A stretch of DNA of 64,000 nucleotides from VRUE01 sp963717375 (GTDB lineage Bacteria; Actinomycetota; Thermoleophilia; Solirubrobacterales; 70-9): assembly GCA_963717375.1 (NCBI GenBank), contig OY970329.1, positions 2,170,001-2,234,000 of the forward strand. Reading direction: 5' to 3'. Shown piece by piece: positions 53,164-62,495 of this stretch (position 1 is the first letter of the stretch; each line of letters opens with the position of its first letter). The translations under genes and the position numbers were made by a program. Below the pieces are notes generated by a model. The model saw only the letters and a list, made by a program, of their open reading frames with translations, did no database searches and had not been told where the DNA came from.

Positions 53164-54644
53164 GCGGCCGGCCCTCGGTCGCGGTCGTCGGCGGTGGCTT
53201 CGGCGGCGTTGGCGCTGCCGTGATGCTGAAGCGCGAGGGCTACGAGGACGTGACCGTCTTCGAGAAGGGCGAGCGCGTCGGCGGCGTCTGGCAGCACAAC
53301 ACCTATCCGGGCGCCGCCTGCGACATCCCGTCCCATCTCTACGAGTACTCCTTCGCACCCAACCGCTGGTCGCGGCGCTTCTCTCCCGGAGCCGAGATCC
53401 GCGCCTATATCGAGGGCGTCGCCCACCGCTTCGGCGCCTTCGACAAGGTCCGCACCGGCGTTGAGGTAGCGAGCGCCCGCTGGGATGAGGAGCACGGTAA
53501 GTGGCTGCTCGAGACCAGCGCCGGGCCGCACGTGGCCGACGTCCTGGTCACCGCCTGCGGGCAGCTTTCGGTGCCCAGTACGCCTCCCATCCCCGGCTTG
53601 GACGAGTTCGAAGGCCCCTCCTTCCACACCGCCGAGTGGCGCCACGACGTCGACCTCGCCGGCAAGCGCGTCGCCCTGATCGGCACCGGCTGCAGCGCGA
53701 TCCAGGTTGGTCCGGCGATCCAGCCCGAAGTCGCCCAGCTCGACGTCTACCAGCGCTCGCCGGGCTGGACCCTGCCCAAGGGCGACTACGCCTACTCGGG
53801 TTGGGCCCGCGCCTTGTTCCGCCGGATGCCGGCGCTGCGCCGCCTCGACCGCGCCTCGGTCTACGCCTTCCAGGAGGTCGCCGCCGCGGCCTTCACCCGC
53901 CACCGCTGGCTGTTGCCGCTGTTCCGGGTCCTCGGCACGCGGCAGATCAAGTCGGCCATCTCCGATCCTGAGCTGCGGCGCAGGGTGACCCCGACCTACG
54001 AGTTCGGCTGCAAGCGGATCATGCTCACCGACGACTGGTACCCGACGCTGACCCGCGACAACGTCGAGCTCGTCGCCGGGCGAATCGACCGGGTCACGCC
54101 GGGCGGCATCCGCGACGCGTCCGGGGTCGAGCGTTCGGCCGATGCGATCGTCCTCGCCACCGGCTTCGCCAGCCACGACTTCGTCGCGCCGATGGAGATC
54201 GCCGGCAGGGAAGGGCAGACCCTGGAAGAGGCCTGGGCCGAGGTGGCGCGCGCCTACCTGGGAATCAGCGTGCCGGGGTTCCCCAACATGTTCCTGCTCT
54301 ATGGCCCGAACACCAATGGCGGCAGCGGCTCGGTCGTCAACACGCTTGAGTGCGGGATCGGCCACCTGCTCTCCGCCCTGCGCGAGATGGAGACGAGCGG
54401 TGCGGAGCGGATCGAGGTGAGGCGAGGGGCCGCCGAGGATTTCGACCGAGAGCTACGCGCTGCCCTCGCGGGAACCGTCTGGCAGAGCGGCTGCAGCAAC
54501 TGGTACGTGGACGAGAACGGCAACGATCCCAACAACTGGCCCTGGACCTGGAGCGCCTACCGGCGCCGCACGGAGCATCTCGCCGCGGGCGCGTACGAGC
54601 TGAGCGGCACGGCGGGGCCGGTCGCCTCAAGCGCCCTCGGGTAG
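53160..54644 (+). CDS. Flavin-containing monooxygenase (Baeyer-Villiger type)
   Basis: This is a 494-residue FAD/NADPH monooxygenase. The first glycine motif is GGGFGGVGAA near residue 12; the NTYPGAACDIPSHLYEYSF segment is typical of Baeyer-Villiger-type enzymes; the NADPH motif is GTGCSAIQ near residue 182. Such enzymes insert oxygen into ketones to give esters. The ATG overlaps the hydratase stop (ATGA). Together with thiolase, hydratase and thioesterase it suggests degradation of a ketone or steroid-like substrate. Confidence 0.88.
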   Translation: MSGRPSVAVVGGGFGGVGAAVMLKREGYEDVTVFEKGERVGGVWQHNTYPGAACDIPSHLYEYSFAPNRWSRRFSPGAEIRAYIEGVAHRFGAFDKVRTGVEVASARWDEEHGKWLLETSAGPHVADVLVTACGQLSVPSTPPIPGLDEFEGPSFHTAEWRHDVDLAGKRVALIGTGCSAIQVGPAIQPEVAQLDVYQRSPGWTLPKGDYAYSGWARALFRRMPALRRLDRASVYAFQEVAAAAFTRHRWLLPLFRVLGTRQIKSAISDPELRRRVTPTYEFGCKRIMLTDDWYPTLTRDNVELVAGRIDRVTPGGIRDASGVERSADAIVLATGFASHDFVAPMEIAGREGQTLEEAWAEVARAYLGISVPGFPNMFLLYGPNTNGGSGSVVNTLECGIGHLLSALREMETSGAERIEVRRGAAEDFDRELRAALAGTVWQSGCSNWYVDENGNDPNNWPWTWSAYRRRTEHLAAGAYELSGTAGPVASSALG

Positions 54645-54647
54645 GGT
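54642..54647 (+). promoter_or_regulatory. TAGGGT, putative leaderless -10 of the thioesterase
   Basis: TAGGGT ends 9 bases before the ATG; its first three bases are the stop codon of the monooxygenase gene. Confidence 0.45.
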
Positions 54648-54656
54648 CCCGCCGCG

Positions 54657-55106
54657 ATGAGCGAGTCCCCTCGCAGCGAGGTGTTCACCCCCGAGAACGT
54701 CCGCGCTTTCATCGGCGGCAGCTTCCCCGGCGATCTCGGGATCGAACCGCTGGAGATCGAGGACTCCTTCGCCAGCGGGCGGATCGTCGTCGACAAGCGG
54801 CACCTTCACCCCGGCGGCTACGTCCACGGCGGCGTCTGGACCGCGCTCGGCGACACCGTTGCCGCCTGGGCGACCTTCCGCAACATCCCGCCGGAGCACA
54901 ACTTCACGACGATTGAGCTGAAGCTCAACGTCTTCTCAGCCGGGCTGCTCGGCGACGAGATCGTCGCCACCGGAACGCCCCTGCACGCCGGCAAGAGCAC
55001 CGTCGTGATCGAGGTCAAGATCGAGCGGATTCGAGATGGCGGCGAGCCGAAGCTGGCCGCCAACATGATCGTCAGCCAGTTCGTCCTGCCGCCTCACCAG
55101 GACTGA
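54657..55106 (+). CDS. Hotdog-fold thioesterase, PaaI-like
   Basis: This is a 149-residue hotdog-fold protein. The HLHPGGYVHGGVWTALGDTVA segment near residue 45 (read HPGGYVHGGV) is the PaaI/4HBT active-site loop with the conserved Gly/His and an acidic residue soon after. It should hydrolyse aromatic or medium-chain acyl-CoA. The start has no ribosome site but has a -10-like hexamer. The 3' end overlaps the convergent ATPase gene by 35 bases. Confidence 0.85.
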   Translation: MSESPRSEVFTPENVRAFIGGSFPGDLGIEPLEIEDSFASGRIVVDKRHLHPGGYVHGGVWTALGDTVAAWATFRNIPPEHNFTTIELKLNVFSAGLLGDEIVATGTPLHAGKSTVVIEVKIERIRDGGEPKLAANMIVSQFVLPPHQD

Positions 55107-57503
55107 CGGCGGCCGCTCCTTCCAGGTCGACCGGCGTCTCCATCTGTTCGACGATCGGCAGGCGCCAGAGGGCACTGGCGATCGTCAGCCCCGCCGCCGC
55201 CGCGAACAGGGCCAGGAACCACTGGCTGGCGCTGAGCAGGGTCATTTCGAAGAAGTCGCGCACAGGTGCCGCGGCGAGGATCAGCGCGTAGAGGGCGCCG
55301 AGGCCGGCGACGAGGGCCAGCATGTAGCTCTGGATCGCGATGTGCTCGCGGCCGGGCCCGCGCTCGAGCAGCAGCACGAAGCTGAGCCCGAGCACGATCA
55401 GGGTCGTGGTCGCCGCGGTGCGCCCGGCTTCGAGGCTGCCGCCGAAGACGGTGTCGACGAGGAAGAAGGAGAGGATCGAGCCGAGCGCTATCGCCAGCCC
55501 CGCCGGCAGGGCGAAGGCGAAGAGGGCGCGCAGCAGGCGGCCACGGTAGAGCGGCCCGTCCGAGGGCGCCAGCGCCAGCACGAAGGAGGGGATGCCGATC
55601 GTCAGGAAGGCCGCCAGGGTCAGGTGCCTGGGCAGGAAGGGAAAGGCGAAGCCGGGGATCGCGACGAGCACGATCAGCGCCGCGGCGTAGACCGTCTTGG
55701 TCATGTAGAGGCGGCCGAGGCGATGGATGTTGCGGGCGATCCGCCGGCCCTCGCCGACCGCCTGCGGCAGGCGGGCGAATTCGTCTTTGAGTAGGACGAC
55801 GTCGGCGACGCCCTTGGTCACCTGCGCCCCCGAGCCCATCGCCACCGCCATCCGCGCCCGCTTCAGCGCCGGCACGTCGTTGACCCCGTCGCCGATCATC
55901 GCCGCGTAGCGTCCCGAGGCGGCCAGCGCCGAGACGAGGTCGCGCTTCTGCTCGGGCTTGATCCGGCAGAAGACGGTGTTGGCGAGGGCCGCTTTGGCCA
56001 GCCCTTCGGCGTCTTCGGGCAGCTCCGAGCCCTCGATTACGCCGGCGTCCGGTGGTACCCCGACCGCGCTGGCCACCGCGGTCACCGTCGCCCGCGCGTC
56101 GCCGGAGATCAGCTTCAGGTCGACGTCCTGCTCGCGCATGAAAGCGACGGTTTCGGCGGCGTCGGGACGGAGTGTCTCCTCCAGCACCACCAGCGCCACC
56201 GCCTCCAGTCGCGGTGCCGGTTCCTTGCCCGGATCGGCGGGCAGCGGCTGGCTGCTTTCGCCGAAGGCGACGACGCGCCGGCCCGCCGCGGTCTCGCGCT
56301 CGAGCACCCGGGCGAGGCCAGGGGGAGCGACAGAGCCCCCGCCTTGCCGAGCACGTCGGGCGCCCCGAGCACGTAAGAAGTCGAGCCGATTCGCAGGCCG
56401 CTCCACTTCCACTCCGAGGAGAACGGCACCTCACTCGCGACCTTCTCCGCTTGGCCGGGAAAGCGCTCGGCGACCGCTTCGAGAGTGCGGTTGCGGTCGC
56501 CGGCGCTGGCGGCGAAGTTGCCCAGCGCCGCGTGCGCCGCCGCCTGCTCGACGCCCTCGGCGACCTCGGCGCCAAGCAGGCGCAGCTCACCGTCGGTCAG
56601 CGTCCCGGTCTTGTCGACGCAGATCGTGTCGACCGCGGCGAGGCTCTCGGTGGCGCTCATCTGCTGCACCAGCGTGTCTTTTTTCGCCAGCCGCACGGCG
56701 GCGACGGCGAAGGTGACGCTCATCAGCAGCACCAGGCCCTCGGGGACCAGGGTCACCAGGCCCGCGGTGGCGGTCTGGGCGGCCTCATCGATGCCGGTGT
56801 TGCGCAGCTTCAGGGTGAGGATCAACAGGATCGCCAGTGGCACCATCGCGTAGACGCAGGCGAGGATCACGCGGTTGACCTCCTCCTGCAGTGGCGAGGG
56901 GGGATGGCGGAAGGCGCGCGCCTCGCCGGCCAGCCGTCCGGCATAGCTCTCCTCGCGCACGGCCGACGCGGTGTAGTAGCCGGAGCCGCTAATGCAGAAG
57001 GAGCCGGAGAGCGCCTGGTCGCCGCGGTCCTTGCGCACGCCGTCGGCCTCGCCGGTCAGCATCGACTCGTCGAGGGTCATCCCGCGGCTGCGGATCACCT
57101 CGCCGTCGGCGACGAGCTGGTCGCCGGGCTCGATCGCGATCACGTCCCCGGGGACGACTTCGTCGGCGAGCAGGTCGACGACGGCGCCGTCGCGGAGCGC
57201 CTTGGCGCGCGGCGCGACCAGCACCGCCAGCTCGTCGAGGGTGCGCTTCGCTTTCAGCTCCTGGCGGATGCCGATGTAGGAGTTGATCACCGCGATCAGG
57301 CCGAAGATCGAGTCGGCGTAGAGCCCCAGTCCGAGGTCGAGGACGAAGAAGGCTCCGATGATCGCGTTGAAGAGCGTGAAGACGTTGCCGGCGACGATGC
57401 TCGAGGTCGAGCGCGAGGAGTCCTCCGCCGGCGGGCCCAGCTCGCGCAGTCGCTTTGCCGCCGTTGCGCTGGAAAGCCCCTGCTCGATCGCCGCGTCAGT
57501 CAT
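55072..57503 (-). pseudogene. P-type cation ATPase split by a frameshift
   Basis: One CtpE-like P-type ATPase is split between two frames. The N-terminal part (from the ATG at 57503) has the TLDESMLTGEADGV actuator loop, membrane helices and the phosphorylation motif DKTGTLTDGE. The C-terminal part, in another frame to the stop at 55072, has MIGDGVNDVPALK and six helices. The frames join near 56321-56340, in GGGGG and CCCCC runs; a one-base indel would restore about 810 residues. It may be a true mutation, a sequencing error or, less likely, programmed frameshifting. Confidence 0.75.
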
Positions 57504-57531
57504 TGGGACTATTCAATAGGGTGCGAGCCGG
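57504..57531. promoter_or_regulatory. 28-bp shared divergent promoter
   Basis: Only 28 bases separate the ATPase and LLM-oxidoreductase start codons. CTATTCAATAG (57509-57519) is a perfect 11-base palindrome. TAGGGT (57517-57522) lies 9 bases before the oxidoreductase ATG; TAGTCC is on the other strand. Confidence 0.45.
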
Positions 57532-58578
57532 ATGGCTTTGAAGCTCGGACTCAACCTCGGCTACTGGGGGATCGGCCCAGCTGGCGACGACGCCCTCGAG
57601 GTGGTGCTTGCCGCCGAGGCGGCCGGCTTCGAGTCCGTCTGGGCAGCCGAGTCCTACGGCTCCGACGTGGTCAGCGTTCTCGCCTGGCTGGCGCCACAGA
57701 CGACGACGATCAACCTCGGCGCCGCGATCATGCAGGTGCCCGCCCGCCCGCCCGCCGCAGCGGCGATGGCCGGCGCGACGATCGACAAGCTCTCCGGCGG
57801 CCGCTTCCTCTTCGGCTTCGGCCCCTCCGGGCCGCAGGTTTCCGAGGGCTGGTACGGCGTCCCCTACTCCAAGCCCTGGGGCCGCACCCGCGAGTACATC
57901 GAAGTCGTACGCGAGATCATCGCCCGCGAGGACAAGGTCGATCACCAGGGCGAGCATTACCAAGTGCCTCTACCCGGGGGCGAGGGAAAGCCACTGAAGC
58001 TCAACTTCCACCCGGAGCGCAACCAGATACCGGTCTTCGTCGGCGCGATCGGGCGCAAGTCGGTCGAGATGGCGGCCGAGATCGCCGATGGCTGGATCCC
58101 GATCTTCTTCAGCGTCGACGCTTTCGAGCAGACCTGGGGCGAGCACCTGGAGGCCGGCTTCGCCAAGGGCGGGCGGCAGCGCTCCGACCTCGAGGTCTCG
58201 CCCTCGCTGCAGGTCGCGATCGACGGCGACCTCGAGGCGGCCAAGGCCGTGGTCAAGGCCGGCCTGGTCCTCTACTTCGGCGGCATGGGCAGCCGCAAAA
58301 CGAACTTCTACGTCGACCTCGCCCACCGCTTCGGTTTCGGCGACGTCGCCGATGAGGTCCAGAAGCGCTTCCAGGACGGCGACCGCGCCGGCGCTTTCGA
58401 GGCGGTCCCTGACGAGGTCGTCGAGGCGACCTCGCTGGTCGGCACCGAGGCCGAGGTTGCGGAGCGGGTCGAGCGCTTCCGCGGCGCCGGCATCGACCGC
58501 CTGATCGTTTCGCCGGTTCACGCCGAGAAAAGTCAGCAACTCCACACCTTGCAGCGCCTCGCGGCGCTCATCGCATAG
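57532..58578 (+). CDS. LLM-class F420-dependent oxidoreductase
   Basis: This is a 348-residue luciferase-like TIM barrel protein. The N-terminal LGLNLGYWG and the segment ATIDKLSGGRFLFGFGPSGPQV are typical of the actinobacterial F420-dependent group. Such enzymes reduce or oxidise substrates with the deazaflavin F420. F420 rather than FMN use is inferred from the subfamily. The start is 28 bases from the divergent ATPase. It is followed 17 bases later by the transhydrogenase operon. Confidence 0.85.
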   Translation: MALKLGLNLGYWGIGPAGDDALEVVLAAEAAGFESVWAAESYGSDVVSVLAWLAPQTTTINLGAAIMQVPARPPAAAAMAGATIDKLSGGRFLFGFGPSGPQVSEGWYGVPYSKPWGRTREYIEVVREIIAREDKVDHQGEHYQVPLPGGEGKPLKLNFHPERNQIPVFVGAIGRKSVEMAAEIADGWIPIFFSVDAFEQTWGEHLEAGFAKGGRQRSDLEVSPSLQVAIDGDLEAAKAVVKAGLVLYFGGMGSRKTNFYVDLAHRFGFGDVADEVQKRFQDGDRAGAFEAVPDEVVEATSLVGTEAEVAERVERFRGAGIDRLIVSPVHAEKSQQLHTLQRLAALIA

Positions 58579-58595
58579 TCTCCGCCGCCGCGTCT

Positions 58596-59714
58596 ATGAA
58601 GATCGGAGTGCCGAAAGAGACCGCCGAGGGAGAGCGCCGGGTCGCGCTAGTCCCTGACGTGGTCAAGTCCCTCGCCGCCAACGAGAAGGTCTCGGTCGTA
58701 GTCGAGTCCGGAGCGGGCGAGGCTGCCGGTCATCCCGACTCGCAGTACAGCGATGCCGGCGCCGAAGTCGTCGAGGCCGAGGTTACGTGGGGCGCCGACG
58801 TGGTCCTTCGCGTCGCCGCCCCTTCCGCCGCCGAGATCGGTCGCCTCAATTCCAACCAACTTCTGATCGGCCACCTCTCGCCGTGGACCGCGGCTGAGAC
58901 CAACAAGGCGCTGGCCGCCGCGGGCGTCACCAGCTTCGCGATGGAGGCGATCCCGCGCACGACCCGCGCCCAGGCGATGGACGCGCTCTCTTCGCAGGCC
59001 GCCGCTGCGGGCTACGCGGCGAGTCTGATCGCCGCCCGCGAGTCGGGCCGCTTCTACGGGATGATGACCACCGCCGCCGGCACGGTGCCTCCGGCCAAGG
59101 TGCTCGTCCTCGGCGCCGGCGTCGCCGGCCTGCAGGCTGTCGCTACCGCAAAGCGGCTGGGCGCGATCGTCACCGGCTTCGACATCCGCCGCGCCGCCTG
59201 GGAGCAGATCGCCTCGCTCGGCGGCCGCCCGCTTGAACTCGACTTCATCCCCGACGCGGAGGGCGAGGGTGGCTACGCACGCCCGCTCACCGACGAGGAG
59301 AACGCGCAGGTGCGCGACGCGCTCGGCGAGAACGCCGCCAAACAGGACGTGATCGTCACCACCGCCGCGATCCCAGGGCGCCCGGCGCCGCTGCTGATCA
59401 CCGCCGACGCGGTGCGCGGCATGGCCCCCGGCTCAGTGATCGTCGACCTCGCCGCCGAGACCGGCGGCAACTGCGAGCTGACCGAGGCCGGCCAGACCGT
59501 GGTCGAGAACGGCGTCAAGGTGATCGGCCCCAGCAACCTGGCCAGCGAGATGCCGCGCCCGGCATCGCAGCTCTACGCCAAGAACCTGGAGAACCTGCTC
59601 GGGCTGCTGATCACCGACGAGGGCACGCTCAACGTCGACTTCGAGGACGACATCATCGCCGCCGCCTGCATCACCCACGGCGGCGAGATCAAGAACGAGA
59701 GGGCAGCTAAGTAG
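58596..59714 (+). CDS. pntAA: NAD(P) transhydrogenase subunit alpha, part 1
   Basis: This is a 372-residue soluble domain I of proton-translocating transhydrogenase, binding NAD(H). Motifs are MKIGVPKETAEGERRVALVPD at the start (read GVPKETAEGERR), the Rossmann loop VLGAGVAGLQA near residue 172, and RPASQLYAKNLENLL near the end. The ATG is preceded by TAGTCT 14 bases upstream. It is followed two bases after the stop by the membrane part of the alpha subunit. Confidence 0.93.
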   Translation: MKIGVPKETAEGERRVALVPDVVKSLAANEKVSVVVESGAGEAAGHPDSQYSDAGAEVVEAEVTWGADVVLRVAAPSAAEIGRLNSNQLLIGHLSPWTAAETNKALAAAGVTSFAMEAIPRTTRAQAMDALSSQAAAAGYAASLIAARESGRFYGMMTTAAGTVPPAKVLVLGAGVAGLQAVATAKRLGAIVTGFDIRRAAWEQIASLGGRPLELDFIPDAEGEGGYARPLTDEENAQVRDALGENAAKQDVIVTTAAIPGRPAPLLITADAVRGMAPGSVIVDLAAETGGNCELTEAGQTVVENGVKVIGPSNLASEMPRPASQLYAKNLENLLGLLITDEGTLNVDFEDDIIAAACITHGGEIKNERAAK

Positions 59715-59716
59715 CC

Positions 59717-60031
59717 ATGAGCTTGATGACCGAGATCACGATCTTCGTGCTCGCCGCTTTCGTCGGCTTCGAGGTGATCTCGAAGGTGCCGACCACCCTG
59801 CACACGCCGCTGATGTCGCAGACCAACGCGATCCACGGCATCGTCATGCTCGGCGGGCTGATCGTCGTCGGCTACGCCAACGACCCGCTCGAGTACGTGA
59901 TCGGCACGATCGCGATCGCCTTCGGCGCGATCAACATCGTCGGTGGCTTCATGGTCACCGACCGCATGCTCGGCATGTTCTCCAAAAAGCCGAAACCCAA
60001 GGCCGAGGCTGACGGGAAGGCCGGCAAATGA
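59717..60031 (+). CDS. pntAB: NAD(P) transhydrogenase subunit alpha, part 2
   Basis: This is a 104-residue membrane part of the alpha subunit, with three helices: near residues 5-25, 40-56 and 64-82. It contains the family motif TLHTPLMSQTNAIHGIVMLG near residue 30 (read HTPLMSQTNAIHG). It contributes to the proton path of domain II. The last codons overlap the pntB ATG by four bases. Splitting PntA in two genes is common in bacteria other than enterics. Confidence 0.92.
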   Translation: MSLMTEITIFVLAAFVGFEVISKVPTTLHTPLMSQTNAIHGIVMLGGLIVVGYANDPLEYVIGTIAIAFGAINIVGGFMVTDRMLGMFSKKPKPKAEADGKAGK

Positions 60032-61446
60032 TCGTCGAGGCCGTGCTCAAGCCCGGCGGAGACGCCGCCACCGCGCTCTACATCGTCGCCTTCTCACTCT
60101 TCATCCTCGGCGTCAAACGCGGCACCCACCCGACCACCGCGAAGCAGGGCAACCTGGTCGCCGCGGTCGGTATGGCGGTCGCCGTCGTCACCACCCTGCT
60201 GCTCGACGGGGTCGGCAACTGGGGCCTGATCGCGCTCGGGCTCGGCATCGGAACCGCCGTCGGCGTGATCGCCTCGGTACGGGTGAAGATGACCGAGATG
60301 CCGCAGATGGTGGCGCTCTACAACGGCGTCGGCGGCGGCGCCGTCGCATTGATCGCCTGGTCTGAGATCCGTCACGGGATTTCCCTCGGCGAGACGATTC
60401 CGCTCGACACGCTGATTCCGGTTCTCTTCGCCGCTGTCGTCGGCTCGATTTCCTTCTGGGGCTCGAACATCGCTTTCGCCAAGCTCCAGGACTTGATCCC
60501 AACCCGCCCGCTGGCGGTCCCGGGGCAGCAGGTGATCAACGTCGTGCTGCTGATCGGGATTCTCGCCGCCTGCGTCAGCATCGCGGTCAACAACGACGAT
60601 CCCAACCAGGCGATCTTCATCGCAATCCTGCTCGCCGCTGGGCTGCTCGGCAACCTCGTCGTGCTGCCGATCGGCGGCGCCGACATGCCGGTCGTGATCT
60701 CGCTGCTCAACGCCTTCACCGGCCTCTCCGCCGCGGCAGCCGGTTTCGCCCTCGACAACGTCGCCCTGATCGTCGCCGGCACCCTGGTCGGCTCTTCGGG
60801 AACGATCCTGACGATGGAGATGGCGACGGCGATGAACCGCTCGGTCGCCAACGTCCTTTTCGCCGGCTTCGGCGGCGCGCCGGCCGGCGGTGGCGGGGGT
60901 AGCACCGAGGAACGCCCCCACGTCTCGATTGGCGCCCAGGACGCGGCGATCAAGCTCGCCTACGCCGACACGGTCGTGATCGTGCCCGGCTACGGCCTCG
61001 CCGTCGCCCAGGCCCAGCACGCGATCAAGGAGGTCGGCGACGAGCTGGAAAAGCGCGGCGTCACCGTCAACTACGCGATCCATCCCGTCGCCGGGCGGAT
61101 GCCAGGCCACATGAACGTGCTGCTGGCCGAGGCCGACGTGCCCTACGAGCAGCTCAAGGAGATGGAGGAGATCAACCCCGAGATGCCGCGCACCGACGTC
61201 GCGGTCGTGGTCGGGGCCAACGACGTCACCAACCCGGCAGCCAAGAACGACCCCGACAGCCCGATCGCCGGGATGCCGATCATCGAGGTCGACCAGGCCC
61301 AGCAGGTGATCGTGATCAAGCGCTCGCTCAGCCCCGGCTTCGCCGGCATCGACAACGACCTCTTCTACGAGCCCAACACCTCGATGCTCTTCGACGACGC
61401 GAAGAAGGCCGCGGCCGACATCGCCGCCGAGATCCAGAATCTCTAG
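60028..61446 (+). CDS. pntB: NAD(P) transhydrogenase subunit beta
   Basis: This is a 472-residue subunit. The N-terminal membrane domain (about 1-260) has eight or nine helices. The C-terminal domain III (about 290-472) binds NADP(H), with VPGYGLAVAQAQHA, HPVAGRMPGHMNVLLAE and VVVGANDVTNPAAK. It uses the proton gradient to drive NADPH formation from NADH. It completes the pntAA-pntAB-pntB operon. Confidence 0.94.
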   Translation: MIVEAVLKPGGDAATALYIVAFSLFILGVKRGTHPTTAKQGNLVAAVGMAVAVVTTLLLDGVGNWGLIALGLGIGTAVGVIASVRVKMTEMPQMVALYNGVGGGAVALIAWSEIRHGISLGETIPLDTLIPVLFAAVVGSISFWGSNIAFAKLQDLIPTRPLAVPGQQVINVVLLIGILAACVSIAVNNDDPNQAIFIAILLAAGLLGNLVVLPIGGADMPVVISLLNAFTGLSAAAAGFALDNVALIVAGTLVGSSGTILTMEMATAMNRSVANVLFAGFGGAPAGGGGGSTEERPHVSIGAQDAAIKLAYADTVVIVPGYGLAVAQAQHAIKEVGDELEKRGVTVNYAIHPVAGRMPGHMNVLLAEADVPYEQLKEMEEINPEMPRTDVAVVVGANDVTNPAAKNDPDSPIAGMPIIEVDQAQQVIVIKRSLSPGFAGIDNDLFYEPNTSMLFDDAKKAAADIAAEIQNL

Positions 61447-61501
61447 CGCTTTCCGCGCGCCTCTCGGCGCATTAGATAGCCACTTGTAGCAGCGACGTTC
61501 C

Positions 61502-61507
61502 TAGCCT
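61502..61507 (+). promoter_or_regulatory. TAGCCT, putative leaderless -10
   Basis: TAGCCT ends 6 bases before the ATG of the pilin-like fusion gene, with no ribosome site between. Confidence 0.45.
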
Positions 61508-61513
61508 CGTCTC

Positions 61514-62440
61514 ATGCGAGACGAGCGGGGGCAGTCGACGGTGGAGTGGGTCGGGTTGCTGCTGCTTGTCGTTCTACTCCTGGCCGGCCTCATTGCTGCT
61601 GGGGTGCGGGTCCCTGGCGCCGCGTTGGCGCGAGGGATCGCCTCACGAATCCTCTGCGCCGCATCGCTAGCGGAGAGCTGCGACGGTGGCGACCCGGTTC
61701 TGATCGCCGCCTACGGGACCGAAATCGGCAAGCTGGTCCGCGCGCACATGCCGTCGCTGCTGTTCGAGCGCGGTTCTAGTGCCGTTCCGGTCGATTTTCG
61801 ACGCTGCCGCAGCACCGTCTGCGGTGACGCCGCCGAACATGGCTATGTGCGCCGCACCGATGCCGGCCTGCCGGTCTCCGCCTTCGTTCACGTCGTCGAT
61901 TGCCGGCCCGACGCGGCGGAGGCCTCTGAGTCAGAGGGAGCGAACTGCTCCGGCAAACGCGCCGGCAACCTCTATATCCAGTACTGGACCTACTACGCGG
62001 ACTCGGCGACGCTGCGAAGCATCCCCGTGGTTGGCGAAGAGGGCTACCACTCCGACGATTGGGAGGGAGTTCAAATTCGTATCCGACCCGATGGCAGCAT
62101 CGACGAGCGCGCCTCTTCGCACGACGGCTACAACTACGACGAGGGCACGGCCAACTGGGGTTCTGACATCGGCTCCGGGACTCTTAGGGGCCTCGCCGAA
62201 GCCGCCGGCATCCGGCCCGTCGACGGCTGGGGCCCCGAGACCCACCTCCTCTTCGTCTCCGGCGGCAGCCACGCCGGCAACGCCTTTGACGTTCGCAGTA
62301 TCGAGCGCCTAGCCCCCGGCAGCCGCGTAGATCTAATCCCGCTCGAGCCGATCGCCATCACCAGCGACGACCGCTTCACGATCGAACCGCCCTGGCGCAA
62401 GAAGGTTTGGCGCGACCCGGAGGCCGCGGGGACCGACTGA
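61514..62440 (+). CDS. Pilin-like N-terminus fused to an extracellular domain
   Basis: This is a 308-residue protein. RDERGQSTVEWVGLLLLV at the start is a type IV/TadE-like prepilin signal, with cleavage expected after Gly and a Glu at +5. The helix extends to about residue 38. The rest is an extracellular domain with several Cys and a segment YIQYWTYYADSATLR...GYHSDDWEGVQIRIRPDG, reminiscent of Vps62/NPP1-like proteins. The fusion is unusual. It may be displayed on a pilus or released. No other tad/pil gene is in the window. Confidence 0.7.
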   Translation: MRDERGQSTVEWVGLLLLVVLLLAGLIAAGVRVPGAALARGIASRILCAASLAESCDGGDPVLIAAYGTEIGKLVRAHMPSLLFERGSSAVPVDFRRCRSTVCGDAAEHGYVRRTDAGLPVSAFVHVVDCRPDAAEASESEGANCSGKRAGNLYIQYWTYYADSATLRSIPVVGEEGYHSDDWEGVQIRIRPDGSIDERASSHDGYNYDEGTANWGSDIGSGTLRGLAEAAGIRPVDGWGPETHLLFVSGGSHAGNAFDVRSIERLAPGSRVDLIPLEPIAITSDDRFTIEPPWRKKVWRDPEAAGTD

Positions 62441-62441
62441 C

Positions 62442-62492
62442 TCACGAAAGCTGCATTGAGCACGCTATAGGTGCCAAATGCAGCTTTCGTGA
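62442..62492. terminator. 16-bp perfect inverted repeat between convergent genes
   Basis: TCACGAAAGCTGCATT (62442-62457) pairs with AATGCAGCTTTCGTGA (62477-62492) around a 19-base loop. It begins one base after one stop and ends three bases before the other stop, so it probably terminates both transcripts. Confidence 0.65.
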
Positions 62493-62495
62493 CCG

